From: Bacteroidota bacterium
Lineage (GTDB): Bacteria > Bacteroidota > Bacteroidia > Cytophagales > Cyclobacteriaceae
Assembly: GCA_024280115.1 (NCBI GenBank)
Contig: JAJRQT010000135.1
Coordinates: 1 to 64,000 of the forward strand
Direction: 5' to 3'
Length of the DNA: 64,000 bases
Below the pieces are notes generated by a model. That model was not told where the DNA came from and ran no database searches. It saw only the letters and a program-made list of their open reading frames with translations. Position numbers and translations under genes: made by a program. Below, piece after piece: positions 35,981 to 46,471 of this stretch. Within the stretch, counting starts at the first letter, position 1. Each line of letters opens with the position of its first letter.

Positions 35981-36310
35981 AATCCTATATATCCAATAAT
36001 CCTGAAAATCCGGATGCTGACAATATAAGCAACAAGAGTCAACCCAGTGGACTGTTTGAGGGATGAGTAAATTGTCTGAATCAGGATAGACAGGATTAAA
36101 AGATGAACAAGATGATAAATGAGACAAAATGTGCTCTGTCCTATTACAAAATTGACAATGGTTTGTTACTAAACTTTAGTTAGTCCAATCTGGAAGTAAA
36201 CCAATTATTCAGAAAGTAAAATTCTGGATATCCAATAATCCTGAAAATCCAGATTCTGACAGTAAAAGCAGTACGGATCAATCCCGTGGACTGTTTGAGA
36301 GATGAGTAAA
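35981..36310 (+). repeat. Cluster 2b: right end of the intact element and one more deleted unit
   Basis: Right inverted repeat (ATCCTGAAAATCCGGATGCT), permease tail to GATGAGTAA at 36070, then a unit from about 36072 to 36309 with the same internal deletion. The last 150 bp before PadR2 (36311-36458) are non-repeat and carry its promoter. Confidence 0.6.
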
Positions 36311-36378
36311 ATCCAATATTTGATTTGAGGCCCAAATCAGTATCCTATACATCCGCTAAGTCGTTTGTTTTTTATATA

Positions 36379-36452
36379 AACTACATTTAAGTAAAATATT
36401 ATCATAAAAGACTTGGTCGTTATTTCATATTAACTACATTTGAGTAAAATAT
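36379..36452 (+). promoter_or_regulatory. Direct-repeat operator and promoter of PadR2
   Basis: AACTACATTT(A/G)AGTAAAATAT occurs at 36379-36399 and 36432-36452, one mismatch in 21 bp, 53 bp apart. The second copy contains the -7 box TACATTTG (36435-36442), with a TTG at 36413-36415 (19-nt spacer). A repressor bound to these repeats would cover the promoter, so PadR autoregulation is likely. Start codon at 36459. Confidence 0.6.
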
Positions 36453-36458
36453 AACTTT

Positions 36459-36788
36459 ATGAGCAAACATCACCTGGGAGAATTTGAAGAAATCGTCATG
36501 CTGACCGTAGCTATTTTGCATGATGAAGCATATGGAATCGCCATCATTGAGGAGATGGAGAATAGATTAGGGCGAAAAGTTAGTATCGGCGCCCTCCAAA
36601 CAGTTTTGAGAAGACTGGAAAAAAAAGGCTATCTCAATTCTCAATTTGGAGAAGCTACAAAAATAAGAGGGGGCAAGCGAAAGCGGTATTTCTTCCTCAC
36701 TATGTATGGGAAAAAAGTACTGGCCGAAGTGAAAGAGCAAAGAACAAATCTCTGGAATGCAATCCCAGAATTTATTTTAAACAACTGA
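36459..36788 (+). CDS. PadR-family transcriptional regulator (second copy)
   Basis: 109 residues, winged helix: HLGEFEEIVMLTVAILHDEAYG, VSIGALQTVLRRLEKKGYL, GGKRKRYFFLTMYGKKVL. Clear paralogue of the first PadR. Its stop abuts the start of permease 2 (no gap), so the regulator and three permeases form one operon. Confidence 0.88.
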   Translation: MSKHHLGEFEEIVMLTVAILHDEAYGIAIIEEMENRLGRKVSIGALQTVLRRLEKKGYLNSQFGEATKIRGGKRKRYFFLTMYGKKVLAEVKEQRTNLWNAIPEFILNN

Positions 36789-39416
36789 TTGATGAATGGC
36801 CATAAGTTAAAACCATCTCGCTGGCTTCTCCGATTCTTCCGCTGGTATTGTCATCCGGATTATCAGGAAGATATCGAGGGTGATTTGATGGAAAGGTTTG
36901 AAAACAAGGTAGAAGAAAAAGGAATAAAGGCTGCAAAGTGGGGAATTATTAAGGATGTCATTCAGCTTTTCAGGCCTGGGATTATTCGGTCATTGGAAGG
37001 AAATTATCAACTAAATCAATACAGTATGTTTAGAAATTATTTTAAAACCGCATATCGAAGCATGGCTCGAAACAGTTTGTTCACGGTAATCAATGTAGTA
37101 GGATTGGCGGTCAGCATGTCTGTGGGGTTACTGATGATCTCTTTCATTTCAGATCTTTTGTCATATGACAATTTTCATGAAAAGAAGGATAGAATCTATC
37201 GTGTAATCACAACGAGTCAAAATACTGATAGGCCTCCAGTAGATTTAGCCTCAACTTCTGTAAGGGCAGGGTATAAAATAAAGGAAACTATTTCAGGTAT
37301 AGAAGAAGTGACCCAACTGCGAAGGGGATTTGGTGGTGATGCAGAAGTTGGTGAAAGCAAGATCCCCCTTGGCGGTTTATGGGCAGATAATTCTTTTCTC
37401 AAGGTATTTTCTTATCCATTGTTACAAGGTGATCCTGCGACCGCCTTGCTTGAACCGTATTCATTGGTGCTAACAGAAAAGTCAGCTAAAAAACTATTTG
37501 GCAAGACGGATGTGCTGGGTGAAATGGTAAAGTTTGATGATGCAAATTATATAGTGACAGGTGTATTGCAGGATATTCCAAAACTCTCGTATATCAAATT
37601 CGAATCATTGGTTTCTTTTGCAACAGTTGAAATTCAAATGCCGGATAGTGAAGGTGATTTTTTAGGTTGGTCAACCTTCACGGAAAATTACACATATCTG
37701 GTTCTCCCTAAAAACAGAGATCTACAGACATTGCAAGCTAGTCTTGATCAATTATGCGCAGCAGAAAACTCTGCCCTTGAAAACCAAAAAATCAATCTAT
37801 CACTTCAGCCACTCGATCAAATTTCGATTAGTAATATTCAGGCAAACGAATTGGGGCATACTATGGATCTCACCGCTATATTGGTATTGGTGGCATTGAC
37901 ATTTATTGTAATCCTTTCCGCTGGTTTCAACTATACCAACCTCTCTATAGCCCGCTCTTTGAAGCGCTCACGTGAAGTGGGTATTCGCAAAGTGATTGGT
38001 GCTTTGAAAAGACAGGTGATGATGCAGTTTATTACTGAATCAGTGATGATATCTTTGCTGGCACTTGTTTTCTCTTTTCCAATATTTCTATTTTTAAGGG
38101 GTCAATTCTTTTCTATTCATCCTTCCGTAGCTGAATTGGTGTATATGGATCTAAATACTGGTTTGATACTCCGTTTTATAGCTCTTGCTATATTGATTGG
38201 TTTAATGGCTGGCTTTTTTCCGGCTTTGTTTTTTTCAAAAATTAAATCGCTTCAAGTATTGAAAGGCGTTTCGTCAATGCATTTTTTTGGAGGCGTTAAT
38301 ATGCGAAAATCACTCATTGTGATCCAATATGTCTTTTCGCTTATTTTTATTACGACGACAATTATCGGATATAGTCAGTATAAAGGCTTCCTCACTTTCG
38401 ACCTTGGTTTTACTACAGAAAATATTGTGAACATAAAATTACAGGGTAACAAAGCAGACATTCTTGTAAAAAAGTTATCAGAATTGCCAGAAGTGAGTGA
38501 AATTTCTCAATCGCGCATCATCACTAGTCTGGGTATGCAGCAAACGACTCAAATAATATATAATGATCCGAATGACTCTTCCAGCATCTGTAAAAACACT
38601 GTTGATGAACATTATTTCCCTTTGCACAAGCATGAGTTTTTGGCGGGTAGGAATTTTAGGCATCGGTCTGAGAATGCACAAGATAGTGAGGTTATTGTAA
38701 ATGAACTATTAATCAAAAGATTTGGAATTGGAGATAATGACCCAAAAAAGGCAATTGGTGAGGTTTTAACTGTGGACGGTAAGAAAGCGGTTATAGTTGG
38801 TGTAGTGAAGGATTTTCATTATCAAATTGTACAATTGTCAATACAGCCATTTATCATTCGCTATTCAGCTAATCCGGGTGGCTACCTAAATGCAAAAATT
38901 GCTACAAAAGACTGGCCAGCTACTTACACAAGTCTTGAAAGGGCCTGGAAGGAGGTGGATAATGTTCATCAATTAGATGTAAAATTCTATGACGATCAGA
39001 TCGAACAAGCTTACAGTCCATATGCTATGATGGTCAAGGTTATTGGCTTTCTCTCATTTTTAGCAATATTTATTTCATCAATAGGATTGTTTGGAATGGT
39101 GGTTTTCACCACCGAAACAAGACTCAAAGAAATCAGCATCCGCAAGGTGCTTGGGGCAGGTGATGGGAATTTGATCTTTTTGTTGAGTAAAAGCTTCTTC
39201 TTCTTACTTATACTCTCGGCACTGATTGCACTTCCAATTACATACTTTTTCTTTAAAAAGGTCGTATTGATCAACTTTGCTTATCATCAATCAATTGGTT
39301 TGGTTGAGTTACTGGCAGGCTTCGTGGGCGTATTGATAATCGCCTTTTTAATGATCGGCTCACAAACCCTCAAAGCCGCTCGCACCAACCCTGCACAAAC
39401 CCTCAGTGATGAATAA
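36789..39416 (+). CDS. ABC transporter permease with prefix domain (permease 2)
   Basis: 875 residues. Prefix domain LLRFFRWYCHPDYQEDIEGD (about 14-75), first transmembrane helix near 100, MacB-type periplasmic region, central three-helix FtsX block with S-R-E-V-G-I-R-K-V-I-G-A, second periplasmic region, and C-terminal FtsX block with R-L-K-E-I-S-I-R-K-V-L-G-A, ending NPAQTLSDE. Eight helices and duplicated FtsX domains are standard for the group. No ATP-binding subunit is encoded nearby. Confidence 0.85.
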   Translation: MMNGHKLKPSRWLLRFFRWYCHPDYQEDIEGDLMERFENKVEEKGIKAAKWGIIKDVIQLFRPGIIRSLEGNYQLNQYSMFRNYFKTAYRSMARNSLFTVINVVGLAVSMSVGLLMISFISDLLSYDNFHEKKDRIYRVITTSQNTDRPPVDLASTSVRAGYKIKETISGIEEVTQLRRGFGGDAEVGESKIPLGGLWADNSFLKVFSYPLLQGDPATALLEPYSLVLTEKSAKKLFGKTDVLGEMVKFDDANYIVTGVLQDIPKLSYIKFESLVSFATVEIQMPDSEGDFLGWSTFTENYTYLVLPKNRDLQTLQASLDQLCAAENSALENQKINLSLQPLDQISISNIQANELGHTMDLTAILVLVALTFIVILSAGFNYTNLSIARSLKRSREVGIRKVIGALKRQVMMQFITESVMISLLALVFSFPIFLFLRGQFFSIHPSVAELVYMDLNTGLILRFIALAILIGLMAGFFPALFFSKIKSLQVLKGVSSMHFFGGVNMRKSLIVIQYVFSLIFITTTIIGYSQYKGFLTFDLGFTTENIVNIKLQGNKADILVKKLSELPEVSEISQSRIITSLGMQQTTQIIYNDPNDSSSICKNTVDEHYFPLHKHEFLAGRNFRHRSENAQDSEVIVNELLIKRFGIGDNDPKKAIGEVLTVDGKKAVIVGVVKDFHYQIVQLSIQPFIIRYSANPGGYLNAKIATKDWPATYTSLERAWKEVDNVHQLDVKFYDDQIEQAYSPYAMMVKVIGFLSFLAIFISSIGLFGMVVFTTETRLKEISIRKVLGAGDGNLIFLLSKSFFFLLILSALIALPITYFFFKKVVLINFAYHQSIGLVELLAGFVGVLIIAFLMIGSQTLKAARTNPAQTLSDE

Positions 39417-42020
39417 AAATCCTTCCCTACCGAGACTCCCACTCCGCTTCTTCCGCTGGTATTGCCATCCGGATTATCAGGAAGATATCGAGGGCGATTT
39501 GATGGAAAGGTTTGAAAACAAGGTAGAAGAAAAAGGAATAAAAGCTGCAAAGTGGGGATTTACCAGGGATATCATTCAGCTTTTCAGGCCAGGGATTATA
39601 CGATCACTGGGAGGAAATTATCAATTAAATCAATACGATATGTTTAAATACAATTTTATAGTAGCAACTCGCAACTTGCTCAAACACAAGTTTTATGCGC
39701 TCATCAATGTATTGGGCTTGGCTATTGGCATGATCAGCTGTCTCTTGATTTTTCTCTACGTCAATCATGAGTTGAGCTATGATTCATTTCATACAAAAGC
39801 GAACCGGATTTATCGGGTGGTGACTGATATTAAGACCCCTACCGAAACAATTAACATAGGAATTACCTCTGCCCCGATGCCTGCATACATGAAGACTGAC
39901 TTTCCGGAGGTAGAAGACATGGTGCGTCTTGATGATGCACGCTTTCTAATTCAGCAAGGAGATAAAACCTTCCAGGAGGATAATGGGATGTTTGCTGACG
40001 CTTCGTTCTTCAACATTTTTACATTTCCACTGATGCGGGGCAACCCGAATACAGCATTGGTAGATCCTTTTAGTGTGGTACTTACAGAAGATGTATCTAA
40101 AAAATATTTCGGCAACGAAGATCCGATGGGTCAGCGACTAAAAATGGAAGGCGAATACGACCTCATCGTGACCGGAGTGATGCAGAACATACCGGAAAAC
40201 TCCAGTTTCACCTTTGATCTGTTGATTTCACTATCTACCAGACTCGAAAAACTTACTCCTCGGCGTGCAGAGCAATGGGGGAATTTTGGTTACCAATCCT
40301 ATGTATTGCTATCGGAATATGCCAATCCTTCAGCATTGGAAGAGAAATTGCCGGAATTTATGGAGAAATATACCGGTGATAAGGAGACCATGCAATACAG
40401 CCTTTTCCTTGAACCGCTCGCTGATGTATATCTTCGCTCGGATCGTGGCGGACCAAAAACGGGCAGTCTCACAAATGTGATAATCTTTTCAATCATTGCC
40501 GGATTCATTTTATTAATCGCGTGTTTCAATTTTATGAACCTATCAACAGCCCGCGCAACAGAAAGGGCAAAAGAAGTAGGCATTCGTAAAGTTGTCGGAG
40601 CACTAAGGCCGCAATTAATACTTCAGTTCCTGAGTGAATCGACCTTATTGAGTGGGTTGGCGCTCATTATAGCTTTATTGGTAAGTCAACTGTTACTTCC
40701 TGCTTTCAATCTACTTTCCGGAAAAGAGGTTGCACTCAGTGTTTTTCAGCATACACATCATATTCTGATGTTCTGCCTGATCGCTTTAGTTGTTGGTTTA
40801 CTTGCAGGTATTTATCCGGCCTTTGTGCTATCGGGATTTAAATCAATAACAACCCTAAAAGGACGATTCAGTTCCAGTCATCGTGGATTGAAATTGCGCA
40901 AAGTGCTGGTAGTAACACAGTTTGCCATCTCCATTATTCTTATTGCAGGAACAGTGGTTGTATATAAGCAACTCGATTATATGCGCAGTCAGTCATTGGG
41001 TTTTAAAAAAGATCAAATGCTGGTGATCGACTTCCGGGGCGATGATGGTATTCGACGGAAAATTGAAACGTTCAAACAACAATTAGGAAATACGCCAGGC
41101 ATACTATCCGTATCGGCTTCTTCCAGTGTTCCGGGAGAGCGTAATAGTGGCGCCTATACTGAAATAGAAAATCCGTCAGGCGATTTGCAGGGTAGTAACC
41201 TGAATTTATTTTATGTGGACCATGATTTTTTAAATCAGTATGAAATGGACATTGTTGCGGGTCGTAGTTTTTCTCATGATTTCCCGACAGATACATCAGC
41301 TTTAATCATCAATGAAGCATTGGCAGCCAGCTATGGGTATAATTTTCCGGAAGAAGCAGTTGGCAAAAGATTTGAGCAATGGGAGGTAGAGGGGCAAATA
41401 ATTGGTGTAGTCAAAGACTATCACTTTAAATCATTACAGGAAAAATCGAACCGCTGACTATTCGATTAGAACCAAATAAGGTTGCGAAATTTATTTCACT
41501 TCATATAAGCAGTAATGACATTGCGGCAACTGTATCGAATTTGGAACAGAAATGGAAAACATTGGTTCCACATCGTCCATTTATCTATTTTTTTCTGGAT
41601 GAATCTTTCGATAATAAGTATCGGGCAGAAGAGCGTTTTGGTTATCTCTTTATCTGTTTTGCAACGGTAGCCATCTTCATTGCCTGTTTGGGTTTGTTAG
41701 GATTAATTTCTTACACAGTAGAGCAGCGGACAAAAGAAATTGGCATCAGAAAGGTATTTGGAGCCTCAAGGATCAGCATTGTACAGCTCTTGACACAGGA
41801 TGTTTTAATGTTGGTACTAATCGCTTTTTTTATAGCTATACCCATTGCCTGGTTATCACTTTCGAATTGGTTACAAAATTTTGCTTATCAAATTGAGATT
41901 AATGCATGGGTGTTTGTTTTGGCAGGCGCTCTTGTAGTAGCAGTAACGTTTATTACTATTGGTTCAAGGGCACTCAAAGCCGCATTAACCAATCCTGCTA
42001 ACTCCCTTAGAAGTGAATAA
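39409..42020 (+). pseudogene. Prefix-domain permease 3, frame broken by 1 nt
   Basis: Residues to about 680 read as a normal permease (prefix domain LRFFRWYCHPDYQ, first FtsX block RAKEVGIRKVVGALRPQ) and stop at 41457 just after VKDYHFKSLQEK. The missing part continues in another frame (I-E-P-L-T-I-R-L-E-P-N-K) to the C-terminal FtsX block RTKEIGIRKVFGA and NPANSLRSE at 42020. Adding one A to the A5 run at 41441-41445 restores a full protein of about 870 residues. ATG 39409 overlaps the permease 2 stop. Confidence 0.85.
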
Positions 42021-44619
42021 GAACCTCTCTCCACCGAAACTACCTCTCCGCTTCTTCCGCTGGTACTGCCATCCGGATTATCAGGAAGATATTGAGGGGG
42101 ATCTGATGGAAAGGTTTGAAAGTAAAGTTGAAGAAAAAGGAATAAGAACAGCTAAATGGAGATTTACAAAGGATGTCATTCAGCTTTTCAGGCCAGGGAT
42201 TATACGGTCACTGGAAGGAAATTATAGATTAAATAGTTATGGTATGTTTAAAACAAATATAAAAATTGCATCAAGACACCTGCTCAAAAATAAAACATTT
42301 TCACTGATCAACATTGGTGGTCTGGCCATGGGTATGACGGTAGCCATACTAATAGGTCTGTGGATCTGGGATGAGGTTTCATTCAATACCTACCACAAAA
42401 ACAACAATCAAATTGCCGCAGTATTGCAAAACCAAAATTTCAATGGTGAAGTACAAACCTGGTGGAGCCAGGCAAAACAACTTGCCCCCGAACTTCGGGA
42501 AAGCTACGGAAGTAATTTTAAATATGTTACCATGGCATCGCATACATGGAACCATACACTATCATATAAAGACAAAGTCTTAAGTAAAAGCGGCAACTTT
42601 ATGGAACCCGTGGCGCCGGAGATGCTTACGCTGAACATGCTTAGTGGCCAGCGGTCTGGTTTAACCGACCCTCATTCAATCATCCTTGCCAAATCAACAG
42701 CCTTAGCTTTTTTTGGAGAGGAAGATCCATTAAACAAAACTATGAGGATAGATAACCAGTCGGAACTGATCGTAAGGGGTGTGTATGAGGACCTGCCATA
42801 CAACTCCACATTCTCTAATTTACAATTTATTGCTCCATGGGATCTTTATGCTCAGGATTTACCTGATTGGCTTGAATGGGGAAATAGTTGGTTTCAAACT
42901 TTTGTTCAGATTGAGGACAATGCAGATTTTAACAAAGTATCTGCTAATATTAAAGATGTTAAACTAATAAATGGCGGGGAGGAAAACGCACAAATGGAAC
43001 CTGCGCTTTTTCTTCATCCAATGTCAAAGTGGCATTTGTATTCGGAGTTTAAGCAGGGTGTAAATACAGGAGGAAGAATACAATATGTCTGGCTGTTTGG
43101 AATTATTGGCGTATTTGTCTTGTTGTTGGCCTGCATCAATTTTATGAACCTGAGTACTGCCCGTTCTGAAAACCGCGCAAAAGAAGTAGGCATCCGCAAA
43201 GCAATTGGATCGTATCGAAGCCAATTGATCGGTCAGTTTTTGAGTGAATCACTTTTGGTCGCGGTACTCGCTTTTGGACTGTCGCTGCTTTGTGTTCAAT
43301 TGCTTCTTCCTTATTTCAATGAAGTTGCCGGTAAAGCTTTAATCATATTATGGTCAAATCCCTTGTTTTGGCTGCTGGGGATTTGTTTTGTTTTACTTAC
43401 CGGTGTACTTGCCGGTAGTTATCCGGCATTTTACTTGTCTTCTTTTAGGGCTGTCAAGGTATTAAAGGGGACATTTAGAGTCGGTCGGTATTCCGCTGTC
43501 CCTCGCAAAGTTCTGGTTGTCGTACAGTTTACGGTTTCCATCAGTTTGATGATTGGCACTATACTGGTTTTTCAACAGATCCAATTTTCCAAAAATCGTC
43601 CTATGGGATATAATTACAACAATCTGATAACTGTACCAATAAAAAGTGACGAGATACACAAACATTACGATACCTTCCGAAACGATCTCTTGCAAACCGG
43701 GGCGGTACTGGAGGTCTCCAAATCAGCATCCCCGATTACTAATATGGGAACTACAAACAGTGGCTACGATTGGAAAGGAAAAGATCCGGGTATGCAAGAC
43801 GAGTTTGTAACCCTTCGTGTAACGCATGAATTTGGAAAGACAATAGGTTGGGAAATCAAGGAGGGCCGGGATTTTTCTAAAGATTTTGCAACAGATTCAA
43901 TGGGATTTGTTATTAACGAAGCAGCTGTTGCGTATATGGGCCTGGAAAATCCAATTGGTGAAATCGTAAAGAGAGGTGAAAATGAAACTTTCACAATAAT
44001 TGGTGTAGTTAAAAATATGGTTACTCAGTCACCTTACGCTCCAATAAGACAAATGATTTTCTTTATTGATTACTCAAGATCAAACAATGCGAACATTAAA
44101 ATGGACCCAAATGCAAGCACAAGTGAATCCATTGCAAAAATAGAATCTGTAGTTAAAAAATACGATCCTGTCAATCCTTTTGAATATCAATTTGCAGATC
44201 AGGAATATGCTAAAAAATTTGGTGATGAGGAGCGCATAGGTAAGTTAGCAAGCTTCTTTGCTATATTGGCCATTTTCATAAGTTGCCTTGGACTATTTGG
44301 CATGGCTTCTTATGTGGCTGAGCAACGTACTAAAGAAATAGGAATACGAAAAGTATTAGGGGCTTCAGTGGCAAATTTATGGCGATTGCTATCCAAAGAT
44401 TTTGTGGCTTTAGTTCTGGTATCCTGTATTATTGCCATACCAATTTCCTACTATTTTCTTGACGGTTGGCTACAACAATATGATTATCATACTGAAATAT
44501 CATACCTGATTTTTATAGCCGCATCTGTAGGTGCTCTGTTGCTCACCTTAATAACAGTAAGTTACCAGGCAATAAAAGCAGCTACTACCAATCCGGTTAA
44601 TTCTCTAAGAAGTGAATAA
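42013..44619 (+). CDS. ABC transporter permease with prefix domain (permease 4)
   Basis: 868 residues from a GTG overlapping the previous stop by 8 nt. Prefix domain LRFFRWYCHPDYQEDIEGDL, FtsX blocks with RAKEVGIRKAIGSYRSQ and RTKEIGIRKVLGASVAN, end NPVNSLRSE. The prefix and first 70 residues are nearly identical in permeases 2-4 while the periplasmic parts differ, suggesting array growth by duplication with divergence of the ligand-binding part. Confidence 0.85.
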   Translation: MNKNLSPPKLPLRFFRWYCHPDYQEDIEGDLMERFESKVEEKGIRTAKWRFTKDVIQLFRPGIIRSLEGNYRLNSYGMFKTNIKIASRHLLKNKTFSLINIGGLAMGMTVAILIGLWIWDEVSFNTYHKNNNQIAAVLQNQNFNGEVQTWWSQAKQLAPELRESYGSNFKYVTMASHTWNHTLSYKDKVLSKSGNFMEPVAPEMLTLNMLSGQRSGLTDPHSIILAKSTALAFFGEEDPLNKTMRIDNQSELIVRGVYEDLPYNSTFSNLQFIAPWDLYAQDLPDWLEWGNSWFQTFVQIEDNADFNKVSANIKDVKLINGGEENAQMEPALFLHPMSKWHLYSEFKQGVNTGGRIQYVWLFGIIGVFVLLLACINFMNLSTARSENRAKEVGIRKAIGSYRSQLIGQFLSESLLVAVLAFGLSLLCVQLLLPYFNEVAGKALIILWSNPLFWLLGICFVLLTGVLAGSYPAFYLSSFRAVKVLKGTFRVGRYSAVPRKVLVVVQFTVSISLMIGTILVFQQIQFSKNRPMGYNYNNLITVPIKSDEIHKHYDTFRNDLLQTGAVLEVSKSASPITNMGTTNSGYDWKGKDPGMQDEFVTLRVTHEFGKTIGWEIKEGRDFSKDFATDSMGFVINEAAVAYMGLENPIGEIVKRGENETFTIIGVVKNMVTQSPYAPIRQMIFFIDYSRSNNANIKMDPNASTSESIAKIESVVKKYDPVNPFEYQFADQEYAKKFGDEERIGKLASFFAILAIFISCLGLFGMASYVAEQRTKEIGIRKVLGASVANLWRLLSKDFVALVLVSCIIAIPISYYFLDGWLQQYDYHTEISYLIFIAASVGALLLTLITVSYQAIKAATTNPVNSLRSE

Positions 44620-44660
44620 AAAGTCTTCTCTACCAAAACTCGCTCTCCGTTTCTTCTGGT
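44612..44660 (+). pseudogene. Truncated start of a fifth prefix-domain permease
   Basis: A GTG overlapping the permease 4 stop reads M-N-K-K-S-S-L-P-K-L-A-L-R-F-F-W-W, matching the other permease starts, then the sequence switches to unrelated DNA at about 44660. The array was cut here. Confidence 0.7.
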
Positions 44661-44737
44661 GGTTGATTGCCTTTGACAGCGAAGCTAAGCCATTTGGGTT
44701 TCAGGATTGGGAGTGTGACAAAATTACCATTTTACCC

Positions 44738-45178
44738 CTAAGGGTCTCTGAAGCAGAAATAGTAATGCAAACATTTGCTTTGAGATCCCCTTAGAAATGT
44801 CCTGTCCGATTTCTTGTCGTGCCAAGGCCTGTAACTGCCACAGGATTCCATAGCTGATATTATATGGACAAGACCTGGATGGGTTCCTCTTTTGTCCAAT
44901 ACTTTTTTTACCAAATCTTCTTTACGGATATGAGATTTTGCCACAAATTCTATTTTGATATTGTTGTCGGTGGCAATCTGCCCTGTATTTGTCCGCAATG
45001 ACTCTTTAAAAGGTTCTGCAAATTTTGCATAAAAAATACGCACTCCTTTTGAGTAGAGGAAGGATGTCATTCCCTGTGAATAACAAATCTGTGGACGCGT
45101 ACCTGTTATTATTATCCTGTCAAAGCAGCCAAGTACTCCAGTAATATTCTTCTCGTATGATGTCATCAGTAAGTCCAT
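44738..45178 (-). pseudogene. Truncated uncharacterised protein (N-terminal part)
   Basis: 146 residues: LGCFDRIIITGTRPQICYSQ, then IRKEDLVKKVLDKRG, HPGLVHIISAMESCGSYRPW and KCLHYYF. I recall this motif order from a widespread multi-copy protein family of several hundred residues with no assigned function. Only its start survives here, the homology ending near 44755 against the remnant permease. Probably mobile or island-borne. Confidence 0.45.
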
Positions 45179-45312
45179 ATACTAAATTACTGCTTTGTAC
45201 CTATTTGATTCTGGCTTGTCCAGGTTAGGTAATAAAGCAAAACTAAACTTTCATTTCTTTCAGATATTTCATAAGTTGAATATCGAACCGAATATTAACC
45301 ACGAATAATAAG

Positions 45313-45480
45313 ATGTCAGTGTTACCTTCACTATTTGATGAGATTAAATCTGATCCGGACAACTGCGGTGATAGCATTTTTCATCATTTAAAAGCCATTC
45401 ATTTTGTCCTCAGGGAAAATAGAGACTTCGTATCTTCAGTTGACCCGCCTTTCCAAATCACAAAAATATTTTTACCATGA
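45313..45480 (+). CDS. Small protein coupled to the patatin pair, 55 residues
   Basis: ATG at 45313 reads MSVLPSLFDEIKSDPDNCGD then SIFHHLKAIHFVLRENRDF and ends TGA at 45478-45480. The stop overlaps the ATG of the first patatin (ATGA), a typical translational coupling. No signal, membrane segment or known family. Could be a regulatory partner or a remnant. Confidence 0.4.
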   Translation: MSVLPSLFDEIKSDPDNCGDSIFHHLKAIHFVLRENRDFVSSVDPPFQITKIFLP

Positions 45481-46445
45481 ATAACGCCCTTATATTAAAT
45501 TCGGGTTCCTCATGGGCAGCGTACCAGATAGGAGCATTAAGAAAGCTGGTAGAGGAAGAGCGCTTGCATTTCGATATTTGCGCGGGAACCGGAATAGGCG
45601 CTATGAATGCCGCATTTATTGCTTGTGGCGAATGGGAAGCACTAAAGGTTTTCTGGCAACGCATTAACAAAAGGAAGCTGCTTTCAATAAATTGGAAAAG
45701 CCCGTTGAAAAAAGGTTTCTTTACCGGTAAACCACAACAAAAGTTCATCGATAAATATTTGTCAGAAGAGAAACTTTTAGAAAGTGGAACAGTCCTCGTC
45801 CTCTCCTGTCTTAACCTGACATCAGGAAGCGAAGAAATTTTCACGTATCCGGGCGAAAACAGATTGAGCTTGACCGAAGCAATTATGGCCGCCGTTTCCG
45901 TTCCGGGAATGTCGGAATACGGAGAGCTTGAAAAAGATGTTCTGGTAGAGGGAACTTTTGTCCGATCCTTTGTGCTGCACCGAATATTTAAAGAATACGC
46001 CCCCAACCGGATATATGCGGTTGCTGCCTATGCCACTGGAACAAATGAGATAAATTCTCCAAAAAAATACACGACATGGATGGGCCAACTAAAGCGTACC
46101 TTTCAATTGAACATGTGTCGTGATGTCGATAATGAGATCACAAAAACAGAACGAGACATAAAAGCCATGCAAAATTATAAAAGGAATATGGAGCAGATAG
46201 GTGACCTGATCAAGTTGAATATAGAAGATAAAGAGCTTGAGAAATCCCTGTTGCACATATTGAATGAGCATCAGGAGAAATCACATTTTACACATACAAG
46301 CCGGAAAATTCCAACCTTGATCAAAATAGTTTCTGAGAAAGAGATTGAATTCCCATTGTGGAGTTATAAACGAAAAAAATTAAGCGAGCTTCAGAATGCA
46401 GGATATTACGATGCATGTAAGGCTTTAGATTCTTTTGAAAATTAA
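45477..46445 (+). CDS. Patatin-like protein lacking the catalytic serine
   Basis: 322 residues with the patatin fold: N-S-G-S-S-W-A-A-Y-Q-I-G-A-L start and H-F-D-I-C-A-G-T-G-I-G-A-M-N-A-A-F at the nucleophile elbow. The canonical G-x-S-x-G is G-T-G-I-G, so the nucleophile is Gly. The catalytic Asp-Gly is E-G (LVEGTF), and the oxyanion Arg of its neighbour is Trp. It therefore looks like a pseudoenzyme. The C-terminal third is a charged helical region. Paired with an intact paralogue 26 bp downstream. Confidence 0.75.
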   Translation: MNNALILNSGSSWAAYQIGALRKLVEEERLHFDICAGTGIGAMNAAFIACGEWEALKVFWQRINKRKLLSINWKSPLKKGFFTGKPQQKFIDKYLSEEKLLESGTVLVLSCLNLTSGSEEIFTYPGENRLSLTEAIMAAVSVPGMSEYGELEKDVLVEGTFVRSFVLHRIFKEYAPNRIYAVAAYATGTNEINSPKKYTTWMGQLKRTFQLNMCRDVDNEITKTERDIKAMQNYKRNMEQIGDLIKLNIEDKELEKSLLHILNEHQEKSHFTHTSRKIPTLIKIVSEKEIEFPLWSYKRKKLSELQNAGYYDACKALDSFEN

Positions 46446-46471
46446 ATGTGGCATAACTAAAGTATAACAAA

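Noticed and set aside
31395..36310. CRISPR-like appearance of regularly repeated sequence
   Set aside because: Repeat units are over 200 bp, contain pieces of known genes, and have no short unique spacers or cas genes.
44612..44794. 60-codon frame as an independent gene
   Set aside because: Its first 17 residues are the start of a prefix permease and the rest is read-through into unrelated DNA.
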